Of a stretch of 34,402 nucleotides of DNA, positions 20,787 to 30,135 are shown piece by piece (within the stretch, counting starts at the first letter, position 1; each line of letters opens with the position of its first letter). The notes under the pieces are model-generated. The model saw nothing but the letters and a program-made list of their open reading frames with translations, was not told the DNA's origin and did no database searches. Source of the stretch: an archaeon (GTDB taxonomy: Archaea; Undinarchaeota; Undinarchaeia; Undinarchaeales; JALTGF01); contig JALTGF010000052.1 of assembly GCA_027077325.1 (NCBI GenBank), positions 1-34,402 on the forward strand. The letters run 5' to 3'. The translations under genes were made by a program, and so were the position numbers.

Positions 20787-21031
20787 ATCACAACCCTATA
20801 ATATATTGCTTTTCCAGCAGTTTTGCTGTTCCGCGTTATCTTTATAATGTCCCCTCTCTTTGCTTTTAGGTGATGTATCGCCCGGTCTTTCTTTAATATT
20901 TTTGGAAGTTGCAATCGTGTAACCCCTAACTCCTTTAGTAACTTCTCACTTTCCTTATCTGAGAGAAGTTCGTGCTTTGGGACAAATTCGTGCTTGCTTA
21001 TGTCTATTTTTATATCGTTTTCCTCTTCCAT
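20783..21031 (-). CDS. rpoH: RNA polymerase subunit H
   Basis: HEFVPKHELLSDKESEKLLKELGVTRLQLPKILKKDRAI. Confidence 0.96.
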   Translation of the reverse strand: MEEENDIKIDISKHEFVPKHELLSDKESEKLLKELGVTRLQLPKILKKDRAIHHLKAKRGDIIKITRNSKTAGKAIYYRVVI

Positions 21032-21051
21032 CTTATTTTATTATACTATGG

Positions 21052-21173
21052 GGGGCCCGACGGGATTTTCCTTCACATTGCCTATGCAATGTGTATTTTG
21101 AACCCGCGACCCCTTGGTTTCTTCGCCTTTCGGCTTAAAAGCCAAGTGCTCTCCCAGCCTGAGCTACGGGCCC
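21052..21173 (-). tRNA. tRNA-Lys (TTT) with two introns: 17 nt in the anticodon loop and ~31 nt in the T-loop
   Basis: GGGCCCG...CTTGG CTTTTA[AGCCGAAAGGCGAAGAA]A CCAAG GGGTC GCGGG TTCAA[..CACATTGCATAGGCAATGTG..]AAT CCCGT CGGGCCC C CCA. Total 122 = 74 + 17 + 31. CCA encoded (21049-21051). Confidence 0.9.
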
Positions 21174-21184
21174 GACCTTTTAAG

Positions 21185-21256
21185 CGCCCTGGCCGGAATT
21201 CGAATCCGGGTCACGGCCTCGACAGGGCCGTATGATAGCCACTACACCACCAGGGC
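21185..21256 (-). tRNA. tRNA-Asp (GTC), intronless
   Basis: GCCCTGG TG...CGGCC CTGTCGA GGCCG...CCGGA TTCGAAT TCCGG CCAGGGC G. Confidence 0.95.
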
Positions 21257-21401
21257 AGCATTTATTTTTGGCCGCCCCCATCACATAGCAATTAGTCTAT
21301 ACCTTAATAACTCAAATAAATTCTAGACTCTCCCCTCTGTGTATGTTTTAAGATTCACTTTGTGTAGTGGAACGACCATGAGATTTTTTTAATGCTAAGT
21401 G

Positions 21402-21518
21402 CCTGACAGCGTCCTGCTTTTTCCGCACCGAAGTGCAGTACTCAACAGATCGTCGGAGGGCTTAACTGCTGTGTTCGGAATGGGAACAGGTGTTTCCCCT
21501 CCACTATGGCCGTCAGAC
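21402..21518 (-). rRNA. rrf: 5S rRNA
   Basis: Minus strand CTGACGGCCATAGTGGAGGGGAAACACCTGTTCCCATTCCGAACACAGCAGTTAAGCCCTCC...GCTGTCAGG; termini approximate. Confidence 0.92.
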
Positions 21519-21563
21519 TCTCTACATAAATGTTATTTGAGTATATAAAGGTTACTATTTTAA

Positions 21564-22859
21564 TCAAATTTTGATTACTCTCCTCACCTTTAGAGACCTA
21601 TTATTATAAGCCCTGTATATCCATTCAACTAAAAAAGAGGCAAAAAATATCGCAATTAGTGTTATCAATGTTATCATTGACGTATTTACTAAGTAATAGG
21701 CCAGTACGATAAACGCTATAATGCTCCCTAGAATTGAAATCCAAATTATGTATGGGTTTGCCTTTGTTCTTTTATACACTCTCAAGTGTCCAATGTTTAC
21801 TGCTAGATATATCAACAAAAACATTGCACTCCCTAGCATTGCAATTTTGCTTAGGTCAAACAAGTCTGTAATTAAAATAACCAGCCCTGCAGTTATAAAT
21901 AGCCCTTCAATGTCCTTCCCCCATACCTTTCTTTCAAAAATCCTTGGCAGTTCTCCATACTTTGCAATTATGTAACTCACATTTGCACCACCATATAAAG
22001 TGGCGTTAATAGCAGATGCTGTTGAGAACATAGCTGCAATTGCTATCGCTTTAAATCCAACTAACCCTAAAAATGGCTTGGCCGCTTCTGCAAGTGCATA
22101 ATCTTTTGCTTTTATGATTTCAGATACTGGCAAATTTCCAATTACAGCAATTGAAACGCCAACATATATCATAATTACCATAATCACACTAAGATACAAT
22201 GCCCTTGGAATTGTTTTTATAGGGTTTTTTACATCCTCTGCAGCATTTGTAATAAGCCCAAAGCCTTCATAAGCAAGAAATACAACTGCTGCTGCAAATA
22301 AAATGCTGCTTGCCGGTGTCCATTTTGAGACAGAGAGAAGTTGCGGTTTTATAAAGAGTGAGCCAATTCCTGCAAACAGTATCAGAACTCCAACCTTTAC
22401 GGTAACTATAAACAACTCTGATTTTCCCATTGCCTCAGATCCAATAAAATTAACAATTGTAAACAAAACTATTATCCCACCCGAAATTAAATTCATGTTA
22501 TATGCTGGGCTGTTTGGAAAAAAAGTAAGGGCATAAGCTGCAAATGCTCTCGCGTAAAGTGCAAGGGCAAATATGTACCCAACCCATAGTAAAGTATTGA
22601 ACGCGCCGCTTAATACGTTGTCTCCAAGCCCCCTTATTAGGAACTCAACTGGCCCGCCTGCTGATGGAAATCTCATGCTTAACTTTGCATAAGAATATGT
22701 ACTAAACAATGCAAGTGCTCCGGCTATTATAAAAGAAATATAAACTGCATTACCAGCAATTTCACATGCAGTCCCTAATATAGAAAAAATTCCGGCGCCT
22801 ACCATGCCACCTATCCCAATGGATATTGCTGACCATAGCCCTAATTTTTTATTTTTCAT
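21564..22859 (-). CDS. APC-superfamily amino acid permease
   Basis: GLWSAISIGIGGMVGAGIFSILGTA, ~12 TM, FLAYEGFGLITNAAEDVKNPIKTIPRAL. Confidence 0.92.
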   Translation of the reverse strand: MKNKKLGLWSAISIGIGGMVGAGIFSILGTACEIAGNAVYISFIIAGALALFSTYSYAKLSMRFPSAGGPVEFLIRGLGDNVLSGAFNTLLWVGYIFALALYARAFAAYALTFFPNSPAYNMNLISGGIIVLFTIVNFIGSEAMGKSELFIVTVKVGVLILFAGIGSLFIKPQLLSVSKWTPASSILFAAAVVFLAYEGFGLITNAAEDVKNPIKTIPRALYLSVIMVIMIYVGVSIAVIGNLPVSEIIKAKDYALAEAAKPFLGLVGFKAIAIAAMFSTASAINATLYGGANVSYIIAKYGELPRIFERKVWGKDIEGLFITAGLVILITDLFDLSKIAMLGSAMFLLIYLAVNIGHLRVYKRTKANPYIIWISILGSIIAFIVLAYYLVNTSMITLITLIAIFFASFLVEWIYRAYNNRSLKVRRVIKI

Positions 22860-23251
22860 TTTTTAACTTCAAATCTCCACATCCCGTCCTTCTCTTTAAA
22901 CCCTGCTTTTTCATATATCTTCCAAAGCGCTTTGGTTTCTTCGTTTGGCATATGCTCTCCTAAAAGTGCCATTCCCTTTATTATTGTAGTGCCTTTTTCT
23001 ATTGCATATCCCTTAGCAACATTTATTAAAGCACTACCGATACCCTGCCTTTTGTACGGGCTTCTAACTTTTGGCCCTTCAAAATAAGCAATCCTTTCCC
23101 TTTTTTCCTTGTAAAAGTACATTCTCAGGTGTCCTTTTCTTGGTAGCACATCGACATTTACATAATAGCCAGTGCTGGTTTTAAATGGCTTAGAAATGTA
23201 AACCTCAATCTCCTTGCCATTGCTGTTCCGGTAAATTCTTTTCTCGCTCAT
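22856..23251 (-). CDS. GNAT-like acetyltransferase
   Basis: RSPYKRQGIGSALINVAKGYAIEKG...KIYEKAGFKE. Confidence 0.75.
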   Translation of the reverse strand: MSEKRIYRNSNGKEIEVYISKPFKTSTGYYVNVDVLPRKGHLRMYFYKEKRERIAYFEGPKVRSPYKRQGIGSALINVAKGYAIEKGTTIIKGMALLGEHMPNEETKALWKIYEKAGFKEKDGMWRFEVKK

Positions 23252-23310
23252 CGCCCTTATATTCTCAAGAGATATTTATTTATATTTCCTATAAAAATAA
23301 TGATAAGGTT

Positions 23311-23407
23311 CCCCCGATAGCTCAACGGTAGAGCGGCCGGCTGTAGTTCGTCACTCGCGTTGCGAGTAGAAACCGGCAGGTTCCAGGTTCAAATCCAGGT
23401 CGGGGGA
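23311..23407 (+). tRNA. tRNA-Tyr (GTA) with canonical anticodon-loop intron
   Basis: CCCCCGA TA GCTC..GAGC G GCCGG CTGTAG[TTCGTCACTCGCGTTGCGAGTAGAA]A CCGGC ... TTCAAAT ... TCGGGGG A. Confidence 0.92.
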
Positions 23408-23447
23408 CTTCTTTATTCTACTAAATAATTAACTGAGATATATGAAC

Positions 23448-24623
23448 TTATCCTCTTCGATATTTTTCATAAATGTCTTCCCATATCTTTGCAATCTTAG
23501 AAGCCGAGAACTGCATTACAAATCTTTTTCCACCTTCTCCAAGCTCTTTCTGTTTCTTTGGATTTTTGAATAGCAATTCTATTTTTTCTGCAATAGAACG
23601 GTAATCTCCAGGATTTACAAGAAACCCATTCTTGTTATTAATGTATTCTGGTAAAGCAGAGGCTTTAACCCCTATAACGGGCAGGGAATTTGCCATTGCA
23701 TGCATTGCTGCCAGGCATTGTGTTTCAACTGTACTTGTAATAACAAAAACTTTGCTTATTTTATAAATGTCTGCTATCTCTTTCTTATTAAGAAACCCAA
23801 GGAATCTAACAGAACTTTCAACACCTAGCTCTTTAGAAAGTGCACGAAGTTTATCCTCTGAAATACCTTTCCCTATCAAAGTGAGTGTTATTTCTGGGAT
23901 TTTCTTTTTAACCAGTGAAACTGCCTTTATTATAACGTCGATATTTTTCTCATCAGACAGTCGCCCGCAATACACTGTGTTGAATCTCGATAATCCATAC
24001 TTTTCCCTAATTGCTTGCTTTTTCTTTTTTGACAAAACAGAAACCGGAAAATTAACTGGATTTGGAACTACATTAGCTGGTATTTTCAAACCTTGCCTTT
24101 TCATTCCATCTAGAATTGTTTTGCTCGGGGAACTAATAAATCTGCATCTATTGTAATAGTAGCTATAATATTTTGCAAATAAGTTCCCTAACCTGTGATA
24201 ATTTTTGACATACCCTTGGATATATGTATGATTTGTGCCAATTAAAGGAATTCGAAAAATTCTTGAAGCTATTACTGCTTCAATTCCTGCCCCAAAAGGG
24301 GAGTGGACATGAATAACATCTGGCTTAAATTTTTTTATATGTCTTAAACTAGTTCCAATGGGTATCGCTGCTCTTCCTTGTCCAGTGCCTGTCTTAAATG
24401 GGAACGATTTTAGTCGTATGACCCTAACTTTTTTATCTATCTCTAATTCGCGGAAAGGAAGATTTACAAATTCATAATCTTTTTTTGAATAGTAAGGAAC
24501 ATAAACATTTATGTAATGGCCTCTTTTTGCAAGATTCTTTGATACCTCAATTATGGAATCACTAATCCCACTTATTTCCGGATAAAAATTATCTGAGAAT
24601 ATGGCAATTTTCATACTAATCAA
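23448..24623 (-). CDS. GT4-family (GT-B) glycosyltransferase
   Basis: MKIAIFSDNFYPEISGISDSI...HVHSPFGAG...GRLSDEKNIDVIIKA. Confidence 0.9.
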   Translation of the reverse strand: MISMKIAIFSDNFYPEISGISDSIIEVSKNLAKRGHYINVYVPYYSKKDYEFVNLPFRELEIDKKVRVIRLKSFPFKTGTGQGRAAIPIGTSLRHIKKFKPDVIHVHSPFGAGIEAVIASRIFRIPLIGTNHTYIQGYVKNYHRLGNLFAKYYSYYYNRCRFISSPSKTILDGMKRQGLKIPANVVPNPVNFPVSVLSKKKKQAIREKYGLSRFNTVYCGRLSDEKNIDVIIKAVSLVKKKIPEITLTLIGKGISEDKLRALSKELGVESSVRFLGFLNKKEIADIYKISKVFVITSTVETQCLAAMHAMANSLPVIGVKASALPEYINNKNGFLVNPGDYRSIAEKIELLFKNPKKQKELGEGGKRFVMQFSASKIAKIWEDIYEKYRRG

Positions 24624-24625
24624 AT

Positions 24626-25249
24626 CTATTTTTTAAGTTTTACTAACCCCCTTGTTGTAATTTTTGAAACTCCCTTAGATATCAAGGGAATTAAAACACT
24701 TAAACAAACGATAAATACAATCAATGCTGTAACTAAATTAAAATATTCTGTAAATTTGTTGAATGCTAGGCCAAAATAAAACCCAACTAATGTAAAAAAT
24801 AGCGCTATTGGAATGTTGATACCAAGACTTACCAGGAAAAATTTTTTGAAAGACATATTGTGGGCAATAAGCACAATTCCAAGCCCCGGAACTACTGGCG
24901 AAAGTTTTATCGCAATCAATGTCTTTACAGCGTGTTTCTTTAGGTAAGAATATATTGTGGCAATGCGTGATTTTGATAGCCCAAGATGCTTTCCGTATCT
25001 CTTAATAAACTTTTTTTTGCCAAAATAGCCAATAGAAAAGAACACCAAGTCTGCGACAAGATTCCCAAGTATGGAAAGGGCAAATATTACGTAAACATCA
25101 AAAAGTCCTAAGGAGGCAGCAAAAGCCGAGGCAGAGGTAATTATTGGGCCTTCAATAATCATTGCAATAAAAACGAGAGGGTATCTCTGCCCTTGAATAA
25201 AAGCCAGTGCCCCGACAAAGGTAAGAAAGCTCATCTTAGTTCTCCTCAA
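24626..25249 (-). CDS. DedA/VTT (SNARE-associated) family membrane protein
   Basis: EGPIITSASAFAASLG...FFSIGYFGKKKFIKRYGKHLGLSKSRI...KLSPVVPGLGIVLIA. Confidence 0.82.
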   Translation of the reverse strand: MRRTKMSFLTFVGALAFIQGQRYPLVFIAMIIEGPIITSASAFAASLGLFDVYVIFALSILGNLVADLVFFSIGYFGKKKFIKRYGKHLGLSKSRIATIYSYLKKHAVKTLIAIKLSPVVPGLGIVLIAHNMSFKKFFLVSLGINIPIALFFTLVGFYFGLAFNKFTEYFNLVTALIVFIVCLSVLIPLISKGVSKITTRGLVKLKK

Positions 25250-26291
25250 TTACTTGCATAAACTTTTTTACAGATTCTCTAGTATCCCACAATGGGCTGA
25301 ACCCATTAAGATTCTTGGATTTTCCTATGTCTTCTTTTAAATTCATTTCATTTTGATTAACATACCTAAAATATCCTTTCTCTTCATAATACCTCGCCAA
25401 ATACTCCTGTTCTGTCTGCCCCGGAGTTGGTATAAGTAATGCATTTTTATTTAGCTCGGCCAGTTCCATCATTGTAGTATAGCCAGGACGGCTTATTATA
25501 AATCTTGCGCGGTTCATTGTTTCCTCTTGTTTTTTTGCATCCAAAAAACTGTAGAATGTTATATTTTTAAAGTGTTTCTCAATCTTTGCGCTTGGATTTC
25601 CGCCTGCAATAACAACTTTCCCATAATTTAAAGAATTAATTTGCTCCATAATTTTTTTTTCAAAAACAGTTCTCTGTGGCTCTGGGCCTGAAATTGAAAT
25701 AAAATAATTTATATCCTTTCTTAATTCTAGCTTTTTTAGATGTGATAAAATTCCAATGTATTCTATTTTTTCCTCTTGGATGTACCTCAAATTATGGTCA
25801 AGGTCTCCTGCCAAACTATTTTCATCAAAATCTGGGACAATAATCTTTCCATACTTTCTCATCATTTTTGCAAGCCACCACTCCAGTGGGTTTTCAACGC
25901 CATATGGGGCTTTAATTCTCAGCTGGTGGTTTATGAGATATGATTTTTCCGGGATATCATAAACATCAAACCGGCAGTCAGAGATTATCTTGTCAAACCC
26001 TTTTTTTATTATCTTTTCAGATTGTTTTCTTGCAGTTCTCAAACTTCTCAGAACCCTTGGTATTGACATCACAAAATAGGGCACAAAAAATCGCGTTTTG
26101 TTGTATGGGACATAAACACTTGGAACATCATAATATATGCAATTTTCTTTGAATTGATTTTTAAGAAGTTCAAGTGCCCTTCCTGTACTAATTATATGTA
26201 CCTCGTGCTTTTTTAGAAGTTCATCAATTAGCGGGATATCTCTTGTTGCATGCCCAAGTCCCCAGTCAAAGACACCAAATAATATTTTCAT
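25236..26291 (-). CDS. MurG/GT28-like glycosyltransferase
   Basis: MKILFGVFDWGLGHATRDIPLIDELLKKHEVHIISTGRA...ISRPGYTTMMELAELNKNALLIPTPGQTEQEYLA. Confidence 0.85.
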   Translation of the reverse strand: MKILFGVFDWGLGHATRDIPLIDELLKKHEVHIISTGRALELLKNQFKENCIYYDVPSVYVPYNKTRFFVPYFVMSIPRVLRSLRTARKQSEKIIKKGFDKIISDCRFDVYDIPEKSYLINHQLRIKAPYGVENPLEWWLAKMMRKYGKIIVPDFDENSLAGDLDHNLRYIQEEKIEYIGILSHLKKLELRKDINYFISISGPEPQRTVFEKKIMEQINSLNYGKVVIAGGNPSAKIEKHFKNITFYSFLDAKKQEETMNRARFIISRPGYTTMMELAELNKNALLIPTPGQTEQEYLARYYEEKGYFRYVNQNEMNLKEDIGKSKNLNGFSPLWDTRESVKKFMQVIEEN

Positions 26292-27337
26292 TTACCTTTT
26301 TCCAATTCTTCTTTAATTATCTTTAGTTTCTTTTTATAATTCCAGATTAGCCATTCTTTTTTAATAATTACGTGGTAAATCAGTAGATATGCTATGGCAG
26401 TAACTAGGACTATATCCCAAAAATTAATGATTAAGAATGAATAGATGTAGATAACTAATGTGTGGCCAATCCTATCTAATATATCAAATTCGGGAGACTT
26501 TAACCTAACAACTTTGTACTCAACTTTTTTGTTTGAAACACTTACCTTAATATAATGGTAAAAATAGTGTTTGGGATCGGAGCCCATTAGTTCGGCGCCT
26601 GCACCCCCGGTGACAATGTACGGCGTATTGCTCCAATTGCCTCTGAAATATCCATGCACATGAGATGCAAAAACCATAGTTACATTGTACCTGTGAAAAA
26701 GATTATTCAAGTTTCTTGCACAGGACCTATTCTCCAATCCATAATATGTGGTGTGATTGCTCTCTCTCGGGTCATACAGTGGCACATGCATGAAAACAAA
26801 GCGATATCGATAATCCTGGCTTTTTTGCAGTTCATTTTTTAACCAATTCATTTGCCAACTGTCAATGCATTTTTCATTTGAATCATCCAAAATCAGGAAA
26901 TAACTATTATTGAGGGCAAAAGAGTAATAGAATCTCCCAAACATATCATAATAATTTCCCCTTCCGTTTCCTATCAGTTCGTGATTACCTATCACGGTAA
27001 GCAATGGTTTATTAAAGTTTTTAATTTGCTTGATAAAAAAGTGAAGCGCCTCTTTCTCGCCATCAAAAGCCAAATCGCCATCATCAATAGAAAACAGGAC
27101 ATTTTCCTTATTTACTTTTTTTATTAAAGAATTAAATGTTGTTACTGAATTCTTATTGTCTCCAAAAACCACAAATGAAAAATTGCTTTGTGTTTTGTTT
27201 ATTTCTTGTATTTGATTATAATTCCAGTTTTTTATGACAGGAAATGAAATCATGTCATAAATATTTACGCTAATAGCAGTCAGTAGAAAGACTAGAACTA
27301 TCGCCATTACATACTCATTAAATATTTTTGTCTTCAT
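26288..27337 (-). CDS. Membrane-anchored calcineurin-like metallophosphoesterase
   Basis: FGDNK, DDGDLAFDG, GNHE, HVPLYDPR, ASHVHGY; N- and C-terminal TM segments. Confidence 0.87.
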   Translation of the reverse strand: MKTKIFNEYVMAIVLVFLLTAISVNIYDMISFPVIKNWNYNQIQEINKTQSNFSFVVFGDNKNSVTTFNSLIKKVNKENVLFSIDDGDLAFDGEKEALHFFIKQIKNFNKPLLTVIGNHELIGNGRGNYYDMFGRFYYSFALNNSYFLILDDSNEKCIDSWQMNWLKNELQKSQDYRYRFVFMHVPLYDPRESNHTTYYGLENRSCARNLNNLFHRYNVTMVFASHVHGYFRGNWSNTPYIVTGGAGAELMGSDPKHYFYHYIKVSVSNKKVEYKVVRLKSPEFDILDRIGHTLVIYIYSFLIINFWDIVLVTAIAYLLIYHVIIKKEWLIWNYKKKLKIIKEELEKGK

Positions 27338-27387
27338 CTTGATATGTATACATTAGATAGATGATACCCTAAATAGTTTATGATTTT

Positions 27388-28377
27388 CTAATCGCCATAT
27401 CCATTTGGATGCTTGCTATGCCATTCCCACGCGCTTGAAATAATTTCATTTATCCCATACTCAGGGCTCCAACCAAAAAGTTTTTTTGCTTTTTTATAGG
27501 ACGCAATAAGCACTGGTGGGTCTCCCGCCCTCCTTTTTTCATAGGTTACTGGTATCTCCATGCTAGTAATCTTTCTGCATGCTTCTATAATGTCTTTGAC
27601 AGAGTATCCTTTCTCATTTCCAAGATTGACTTCCTCACTTTTCATATGATCCCCCATATACTCAAGGGCAAGTTTGTGTGCCTTGCAAATATCTAGGACA
27701 TGAATATAATCTCTAACTGCTGTGCCGTCCTTGGTTGGATAGTCTGTTCCATATACGCTTATCTCCTTGCGTTTTTTCAATGCTACCTGCAAAACTAGCG
27801 GTATTAAGTGAGTTTCAGGCTGGTGGTCCTCGCCAATGTCCCCGCTAAAGTCTGCCCCGGCAACATTGAAATATCTCAAAGCAACATACTTAAGACCATA
27901 GGATTTATCATATCTTCTCAGTATTTGTTCAACCATCAATTTTGTCAGTCCATAGGTGTTTATAGGTTTTTTCGGATGGTCTTCTGTAATTGGTGTGTAT
28001 ACGGGAACTCCATAAACTGCTGCTGATGAGGAAAATACCAACTTTAAGCAGTTATGCTGTATCATCGCATCCAGCAAATTTATTGTATTCACAACATTGT
28101 TTCTAAAAAATTTTTTTGGGTCCCTCTCCGATTCACCAACTTCTATGGAACCAGCCAGATGGATTACAGAATCAATATCATGCTTGTTAAAAATTTTGTC
28201 TAATCCCTTTTTATCAGATAGGTCAATCTTGTAAAATGTTGTGCCTTTTGGAAGTGCTTCTTTGTGGCCATTTGACAAATTATCCAAGACAATTATGTTT
28301 TTCCCGGATTTTTTTAAGTAGTGAACTATATGGCTCCCAATATATCCCGCGCCACCTGTAACTAATGTGTATTTCAT
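27388..28377 (-). CDS. galE: UDP-glucose 4-epimerase
   Basis: VTGGAGYIGSHIVHYL, SSSAAVYG, YGLTK, RYFNVAGAD. Confidence 0.94.
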   Translation of the reverse strand: MKYTLVTGGAGYIGSHIVHYLKKSGKNIIVLDNLSNGHKEALPKGTTFYKIDLSDKKGLDKIFNKHDIDSVIHLAGSIEVGESERDPKKFFRNNVVNTINLLDAMIQHNCLKLVFSSSAAVYGVPVYTPITEDHPKKPINTYGLTKLMVEQILRRYDKSYGLKYVALRYFNVAGADFSGDIGEDHQPETHLIPLVLQVALKKRKEISVYGTDYPTKDGTAVRDYIHVLDICKAHKLALEYMGDHMKSEEVNLGNEKGYSVKDIIEACRKITSMEIPVTYEKRRAGDPPVLIASYKKAKKLFGWSPEYGINEIISSAWEWHSKHPNGYGD

Positions 28378-28775
28378 TGTTTCTCCTTTTTATTACCTGT
28401 TTTCTTATTATAATATACGTCCTGAGTAAAATCTATAAAACTGTCAACAATTGCTATTCCTGTTGTTAGCGGGGAAATAATTCCTATAAGGACTGGGGAA
28501 ACAAGCCCCCTGGGAGGGATAACCCCAAATATCTCCAGCAGGCCTATAACTGAGATTAGTATCACAAGTGGCCCGTGTTCAAGCGAATATGGAATTGACC
28601 TTTCATAAATAGGGTCTATGAAAATGTCCTTTAATGTGAGAATAATCACCAGCCACAATAGGTAATCCTGCAAATTATATTGAAATACCAAGTACAAAAA
28701 AGCAAGCCATATCAGAAACCATATTGGATACAACTTTTTTATCCTGGCTATCCCTTCAGTGCTCATAATCAACAA
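28374..28775 (-). CDS. Small multi-TM membrane protein, unknown function
   Basis: 133 aa with hydrophobic segments; overlaps galE start by 4 bp. Start may be the internal ATG at 28766. Confidence 0.7.
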   Translation of the reverse strand: MLIMSTEGIARIKKLYPIWFLIWLAFLYLVFQYNLQDYLLWLVIILTLKDIFIDPIYERSIPYSLEHGPLVILISVIGLLEIFGVIPPRGLVSPVLIGIISPLTTGIAIVDSFIDFTQDVYYNKKTGNKKEKQ

Positions 28776-28848
28776 AGTATGGTTTACAAGATTTATAACT
28801 TTTGATTTGTCCTATATTTTTTAAACTATTAACTTCAATTATACCTTT

Positions 28849-29529
28849 ATGAAACTTGCAGTTCTTTTCTCAGGGGGAAAGGATTCAGCCTATGCTTTGT
28901 TTAAGGCAATGCAAAAAGAAGAAGTGGCTTGCTTAATTTCCATCCTTTCTGAAAACAAAGAAAGCTTCATGTTTCACACCCCAAACATTGAAATTACAAA
29001 GCTCCAGGCAGAAGCAATTGGCCTTCCTCTAATCCAAAAGCTCACGCCGGGGGAAAAAGAGAAAGAGCTTGAAGACTTGAAAGCCGCAATTCAGGAAGCA
29101 AAAGAAAAATTCGGGATTGGAGGCGTTGTGACCGGCGCGATTGAGTCCGTTTACCAGGCGTCGCGCGTGCAAAGAATTTGCAATGACCTAAACCTTTGGT
29201 GCTTTAATCCGCTTTGGCTAAAAGGCCAGGAATCCCTGCTTTATGAAATCCTAAAAAACAATTTTAAAGTAATTATCTCTGGGGTTTTTGCTTATCCTCT
29301 CAACAAAGAATGGCTCGGCCGCGCGCTGGATGAAGAAACTGTGAAGGAACTTGTTAAACTTCGCGAGAAATACAAGATAAGCCCTTCCGGCGAGGGCGGG
29401 GAAATTGAAACAACTGTTCTGGATGCACCGTTTTTCAAAAAGAGTATTGAGATTCTTGAATCAGAAGTAAAGGCAGGCAGGGACTCAGGAATTTTTATAA
29501 TAAAGAAAGCGAGGCTGGCTGAAAAATGA
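28849..29529 (+). CDS. dph6: Diphthine-ammonia ligase family ATPase
   Basis: MKLAVLFSGGKDSAYALFKAM...GVVTGAIESVYQASRVQRICNDLNLWCFNPLW...GEGGEIETTVLDAPFF. Confidence 0.92.
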   Translation: MKLAVLFSGGKDSAYALFKAMQKEEVACLISILSENKESFMFHTPNIEITKLQAEAIGLPLIQKLTPGEKEKELEDLKAAIQEAKEKFGIGGVVTGAIESVYQASRVQRICNDLNLWCFNPLWLKGQESLLYEILKNNFKVIISGVFAYPLNKEWLGRALDEETVKELVKLREKYKISPSGEGGEIETTVLDAPFFKKSIEILESEVKAGRDSGIFIIKKARLAEK

Positions 29530-30056
29530 TTTTAATTATCGACATGAACCAAAAGGAAAATTCTCTCGCATTTTCTGAATTCGTGGAGCCGATTGTTTCA
29601 CTTGCCGGGAACTGTGAAGTAAGGCATTACTTAAACTTGCCACAGGACTTTAGCAACTATGAAAAAGTAGTCCTCTGCGGCGCGCCTTTAAAAGATGTTG
29701 CTTATCTTGACCATTTGGAAAAGTTTCAATGGCTGAAAACTTTTAAAGGAAGCGTCCTTGGAATTTGCGCCGGTGTGCAGGTGATTGCGCTTGTTTTTGG
29801 CTCCTCTGTAAAAAAGTGCACAGAAATTGGAATGACTGAAATTGAAACATTAAAAGAAAACCCCTTGTTTTCCTCAAAGTTTAAGGCGTACGAGCTTCAC
29901 AACCTATCATTTGAGCCATCTGAAAGTTTTGAAGTCCTTGCAAAATCAGAAAAATGCGCCCAGGCAATAAAGCACAAGAAAAAGGAAATTTACGGGGTTT
30001 TGTTTCATCCAGAGGTTAGGAATAAGGGAGTGATTAGGGGGTTTGTGAATTTGTGA
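29526..30056 (+). CDS. Class-I glutamine amidotransferase (GuaA glutaminase-like)
   Basis: LGICAGVQVIAL nucleophile elbow, FHPE catalytic motif; ATGA overlap with dph6. Confidence 0.85.
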   Translation: MILIIDMNQKENSLAFSEFVEPIVSLAGNCEVRHYLNLPQDFSNYEKVVLCGAPLKDVAYLDHLEKFQWLKTFKGSVLGICAGVQVIALVFGSSVKKCTEIGMTEIETLKENPLFSSKFKAYELHNLSFEPSESFEVLAKSEKCAQAIKHKKKEIYGVLFHPEVRNKGVIRGFVNL

Positions 30057-30094
30057 GGCGCAGGTAATAACTGTGATCAAGAGTAAACTCTTTC

Positions 30095-30135
30095 AGAAAA
30101 ATTTTCTATCTTTCCCGCCGCCCAAAGATTTTTCT
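30095..30135. terminator. Candidate bidirectional hairpin between convergent genes
   Basis: AGAAAAA ttttcta TCTTT cccgccgccc AAAGA TTTTTCT. Confidence 0.4.
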
